Assembly (NCBI GenBank): GCA_002084535.1 | Contig: NBLI01000040.1 | Location: 1 to 9,239 of the forward strand | Source of the DNA: Candidatus Zhuqueibacterota bacterium 4572_119 | GTDB lineage: Bacteria; Zhuqueibacterota; Zhuqueibacteria; Thermofontimicrobiales; Thermofontimicrobiaceae | Reading direction: 5' to 3' | DNA length: 9,239 bases | Shown: one piece after another, positions 7,227 through 9,239 of the stretch | Layout of the letters: each line of letters opens with the position of its first letter | How positions within the stretch are numbered: the stretch's first letter is position 1 | Position numbers and translations under genes: made by a program | The notes under the pieces: model-generated | Told to the model about the DNA's origin: nothing | Seen by the model: only the letters and a program-made list of their open reading frames with translations | Databases searched by the model: none

Positions 7227-7536
7227 AAAATCTTTGTAACGCCTCAGTTATGGGAGTATTCAAGATGTCGCACACTTGAAATTGTAATTGTTGATACTAT
7301 CTATATGAGTCAACTCTAAAAAAGTAGAAATTAGGTATTTTCCAATCAAAACAATAACTGTTTATATTGAAGTTATAGCACCATAATTTATGAACAAACT
7401 TAAAATACCTGGTTTTTAGAATGGGCTCATATCTATGAAATCAATAAATATAATTGTTGATGGCACAATTTATTACTTAGTTGAAGTGTACGACATCTCT
7501 GTCTGCCACCCGTAACTGAGATATTACAAATCTTTT
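7227..7536. repeat. Large imperfect inverted repeat filling the methyltransferase-regulator gap
   Basis: This stretch of the 401-bp gene-free gap is an interrupted palindrome. The outer arms 7227-7254 and 7509-7536 match at 22 of 28 positions when inverted (core CTCAGTTAyGGG; further out TTTGTAA). Next inward come AGATGTCGCACACTT (near 7263-7277) and the inverse of AGATGTCGTACACTT (near 7484-7498). The innermost pair is ATATGAGTC...TCTAAAAA...AGGTATTTT (7303-7341), inverted at 7386-7432. The spacing between sub-blocks differs, by about 26 extra bases in the right arm, so the arms have diverged. No open reading frame is present. It may be a fold-back MITE-like element, an inverted duplication, or a very large hairpin at the 3' end of the methyltransferase transcript. 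No ordinary terminator is seen for that gene. Confidence 0.75.
7386..7432 (+). repeat. 47-bp repeat, copy A (plus orientation)
   Basis: It matches the methyltransferase leader copy at 9018-9064 (minus orientation) at 44 of 47 positions by eye, with the shared core CTTAAAATACCTGGTTTTTA. Weaker similarity continues to a shared TCAATAA beyond the end. It lies 108 bp beyond the methyltransferase stop codon and forms the inner right arm of the large palindrome. Confidence 0.85.
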
Positions 7537-7540
7537 AATT

Positions 7541-8992
7541 TTATTTTTTTGGCAATTCCTCCGCCCCATATTTCCTGGATTCGGTGGTCATTATCTTTTT
7601 TAATTCATTGACAGCTTTCGCATCTAATCCGACCATCTGATCCTTTTGTAAAATTTCCTGAACTTTTTGATGCGCCCGCTCCCCTGCCGATTTCCCACCG
7701 GTTTTTTCCCATGACTCATAGCTTTCCCGATCTAATATCGTCGAAGGGAAGAACGACTCTTCCCTCATCCACTCCATAGTATGGGCTGATGTCAGAAAAT
7801 GTTCGCCTGCCTTTATGTCTCCAAACAAATCCTGACTAAATCCATCCCGAAGCTCCACACCTCTGATTTTCCTTTGAACCATTTCACAAATTTCATTATC
7901 AATTACCAATTTCTCCAGCGATTGACAGTTTAAAAAATCAAGCATCCCTGGACCGGAAATAATATTAATACCACTCAAAGCGCCAATTAACGCTCCCATT
8001 CCGGTTTCAATTCCCGCCTGAGAATCCAGCATTTTTGCGTCACTTAATCCCATGTAAGCATGAGTTGGTAATCCCAGCAATTTTCCTATTTTCGCGCAAC
8101 ATGACCCCAGCATCATAGTTTCAATTGCTCCCATGGGTGTCGTTCCGTAACGCATATCAAATGCTACAGCCGCTGTTCCCCAAATCAATGGAGCCCCCGG
8201 GTAAGCCAATTGATGAATTACGAGCCCGCTCAAATTTTCAACCGTATGCTGCACCAATGTTCCCGCGATTGTTCCCGGAGCAGTAGCGCCCATTAATGGC
8301 ATAGGCACTAACTCAGCCGGAATACCGGAAAGGGCGCATTGAATTAGACTGTTGCATCCAAGTTTGCTCCATTTTAACGGAGAAGTTGGACAGCAATCAA
8401 AAACAGCTAATGGTTTTTGCCGTAGTTTTTCCGAATTACCACGTATTAAAGTCAGCATTTCTTTCATTGGTTCAAATCCCGCATCAGAGAAAACCCCGGT
8501 TATGACTGGTTTAGAACAGTATTGCAGCGCGATAAACAACCGGTAACTATCTTGAATTCCTTCCGCCACATCAGAAGAAATCAGTCCTGTTGACTGCGCA
8601 GCCATGCCAGACAGCTCCTGAATCAAGCGATGAAAATTGATTAAATCTTGTGTTGCTGCCGGACGTTGCTGCCCCATTTTCCAATCAAAAACTGAAAGTG
8701 CTGACGATCCAGGATCAAAGTGAACTTCATTTTTTCCCATTTTTAAAGTCGGGTTTTCTTCGCGGTCAAAAATTTCAAAAGAGCCCTGTACTGTTGATAA
8801 GCATTTCTCCACCAAATCTTCAGGAAAAAAGACTGTTTTATCACCATTTATCCTGGCTCCAAATTCGGCTAAAAGCTCTATTGCATAATCATCCTCAATT
8901 AACACACCTACTTTTGAAAGTACATGTAAAGCCTCATCAAGAATGACTTTTAATTTAGTTTCGCTCATTAGTTCAAAAACCGGAGTTGTCAT
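7541..8992 (-). CDS. MttB-family (non-pyrrolysine) corrinoid methyltransferase
   Basis: The 483-residue product belongs to the trimethylamine methyltransferase (MttB, PF06253) family. Supporting stretches include the N-terminal SKVGVLIEDDYAIELLAEFG, FDPGSSALSVFD (92-103), a central barrel region with PLMGATAPGTIAGTLVQHTVE (232-252), and LPTHAYMGLSDAKMLDSQAG (308-327). True MttB has pyrrolysine, encoded by an in-frame UAG, in the last region. Here the frame is uninterrupted with ordinary residues, as in MtgB-type glycine betaine methyltransferases and other MttB-like enzymes that move a methyl group from a quaternary amine to a cobalamin protein. Substrate is not deducible. The corrinoid protein and its acceptor methyltransferase are absent from the window, so partners must be elsewhere. 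The start ATG at 8990-8992 follows AAGGAGA with a 6-nt spacer. The gene appears monocistronic, with its own strong promoter and leader, and is flanked by 47-bp inverted repeats. Confidence 0.9.
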   Translation of the reverse strand: MTTPVFELMSETKLKVILDEALHVLSKVGVLIEDDYAIELLAEFGARINGDKTVFFPEDLVEKCLSTVQGSFEIFDREENPTLKMGKNEVHFDPGSSALSVFDWKMGQQRPAATQDLINFHRLIQELSGMAAQSTGLISSDVAEGIQDSYRLFIALQYCSKPVITGVFSDAGFEPMKEMLTLIRGNSEKLRQKPLAVFDCCPTSPLKWSKLGCNSLIQCALSGIPAELVPMPLMGATAPGTIAGTLVQHTVENLSGLVIHQLAYPGAPLIWGTAAVAFDMRYGTTPMGAIETMMLGSCCAKIGKLLGLPTHAYMGLSDAKMLDSQAGIETGMGALIGALSGINIISGPGMLDFLNCQSLEKLVIDNEICEMVQRKIRGVELRDGFSQDLFGDIKAGEHFLTSAHTMEWMREESFFPSTILDRESYESWEKTGGKSAGERAHQKVQEILQKDQMVGLDAKAVNELKKIMTTESRKYGAEELPKK

Positions 8993-9076
8993 TTGCTTTC
9001 TCCTTATTGAGTTTTATATATGAGTCCATTCTAAAAACCAGGTATTTTAAGATTTTTCATAAATACTCATATATTT
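8993..9076 (-). promoter_or_regulatory. Structured leader of the methyltransferase mRNA
   Basis: The predicted transcript starts near 9076 and runs about 84 nt to the ATG. Its first bases ATATATGAGT (9065-9074 on minus) pair perfectly with ACTCATATAT (9016-9025), closing a 59-nt domain. Inside lies AAAATACC-T-GGTTTTTA, a near-palindrome. The ribosome site AAGGAGA is at 8999-9005. The closing stem could belong to a cis-acting RNA or an mRNA-stabilising hairpin. No known riboswitch class is recognised, and the stem is not kept in the second copy at 7386-7432. Confidence 0.45.
9018..9064 (-). repeat. 47-bp repeat, leader copy (minus orientation)
   Basis: This is the inverted partner of 7386-7432 (44 of 47 positions by eye). 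It sits inside the methyltransferase leader, downstream of its promoter and 26 bp before the start codon. Together the two copies bracket the coding sequence. Confidence 0.85.
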
Positions 9077-9082
9077 AAATAA

Positions 9083-9111
9083 ATTATACCATCTTTTTTT
9101 TTTATTGTCAA
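9083..9111 (-). promoter_or_regulatory. Consensus sigma-70 promoter of the methyltransferase gene
   Basis: On the minus strand TTGACA (9106-9111) and TATAAT (9083-9088) are both perfect consensus hexamers separated by exactly 17 bp, with an A-run in the spacer. This predicts strong basal transcription starting near 9076. It argues against a Bacteroidota-type promoter (TAnnTTTG) in this organism. Confidence 0.85.
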
Positions 9112-9125
9112 TAATATTTTTCAAT

Positions 9126-9148
9126 TGAATAATATTTGTAATTATTCA
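9126..9148. promoter_or_regulatory. Inverted repeat just upstream of the methyltransferase -35 box
   Basis: TGAATAAT (9126-9133) and ATTATTCA (9141-9148) are perfect inverted halves with a 7-bp spacer, 15-37 bp above the -35 box, a position suited to an activator. The half-site resembles TGAATAATTCA at 6620-6630. The region is AT-rich, so chance is a real alternative. Confidence 0.3.
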
Positions 9149-9165
9149 GGTAGGTGTAATTTAGA

Positions 9166-9226
9166 AGCCACTGAAGTGGCTGTTTAGCTTACCCCGTACA
9201 TTATTGCACCACGATGAATCGTGGTG
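9166..9226. repeat. Pair of REP-like hairpins with TGAA loops
   Basis: Hairpin 1 is AGCCAC-TGAA-GTGGCT (9166-9181); hairpin 2 is CACCACGA-TGAA-TCGTGGTG (9207-9226). Both have perfect stems, the same TGAA loop and a following GTT(T)AG. This is the layout of REP/BIME-type elements mobilised by Y1 (RAYT/IS200-like) transposases, whose gene could lie just outside the window. A terminator for an upstream gene is less likely, as no T-tract follows on either strand. Confidence 0.6.
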
Positions 9227-9239
9227 TTAGTTCAATAAA

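Noticed and set aside
8650..8946. Plus-strand 98-codon open frame
   Set aside because: It is antisense to the well-supported methyltransferase gene and has no recognisable motif.
7541..8992. Pyrrolysine (in-frame UAG) in the MttB homologue
   Set aside because: The frame is continuous through the region where pyrrolysine would stand, with ordinary residues YMGLSDAK.
7386..9064. Composite transposon carrying the methyltransferase
   Set aside because: The flanking 47-bp repeats contain no transposase, and no target-site duplication was found.
1..9239. tRNA, rRNA or CRISPR array
   Set aside because: No cloverleaf-like segment, rRNA sequence or regularly spaced direct repeats were seen on either strand.

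Overview
All recognisable genes in this AT-rich window lie on the minus strand. The window suggests a Gram-negative bacterium of the broad FCB assemblage that is probably not a true Bacteroidota. It carries an outer-membrane beta-barrel protein and a Cys-Asp-Lys-Asp-Asp-Asp lipoprotein. It also has strong GGAGG/AAGGAGA Shine-Dalgarno sites and a textbook TTGACA-17-TATAAT promoter, both unusual for Bacteroidota. A Calditrichota/KSB1/Marinimicrobia-like lineage fits; this placement is inference from style, not from a marker gene.

In order of transcription (high to low coordinates): (1) 9126-9239 is non-coding, with two REP-like hairpins that share a TGAA loop and an AT-rich inverted repeat. (2) 7541-8992 is a stand-alone MttB-family corrinoid methyltransferase with no in-frame amber (non-pyrrolysine type). 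It has its own near-perfect promoter and a roughly 85-nt leader. (3) 7227-7536 is a large imperfect inverted repeat. Its inner part repeats 47 bp of the methyltransferase leader in opposite orientation, so the methyltransferase gene sits between inverted repeats. (4) 6672-7139 is a GbsR/MarR-like winged-helix regulator with its own promoter. (5) After a 259-bp gap with palindromic candidate operators comes a probable operon. It runs: FabG-like short-chain dehydrogenase (5681-6412), KAS III-like condensing enzyme lacking the usual His and Asn (4666-5655), sodium:solute symporter (2970-4490), acyl-CoA synthetase-type AMP ligase (1463-2980, overlapping the symporter), and a small lipocalin-like lipoprotein (951-1445). 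(6) A perfect 36-bp palindromic terminator (910-945) follows. (7) The N-terminal 290 residues of an outer-membrane beta-barrel protein (1-872) run off the window.

Reading the cluster together (inference): a carboxylate or lipid-like compound could cross the outer membrane with help from the barrel and lipoprotein, enter by the Na+ symporter and be activated by the AMP ligase. The KAS III-like enzyme and the reductase could then act on it. The GbsR-like regulator next to an MttB/MtgB-type methyltransferase hints at a link to choline, glycine betaine or another methylated amine. No corrinoid protein or reactivation factor is present in the window to confirm that. The most unusual parts are the repeat architecture around the methyltransferase gene and the altered catalytic set of the KAS III homologue.
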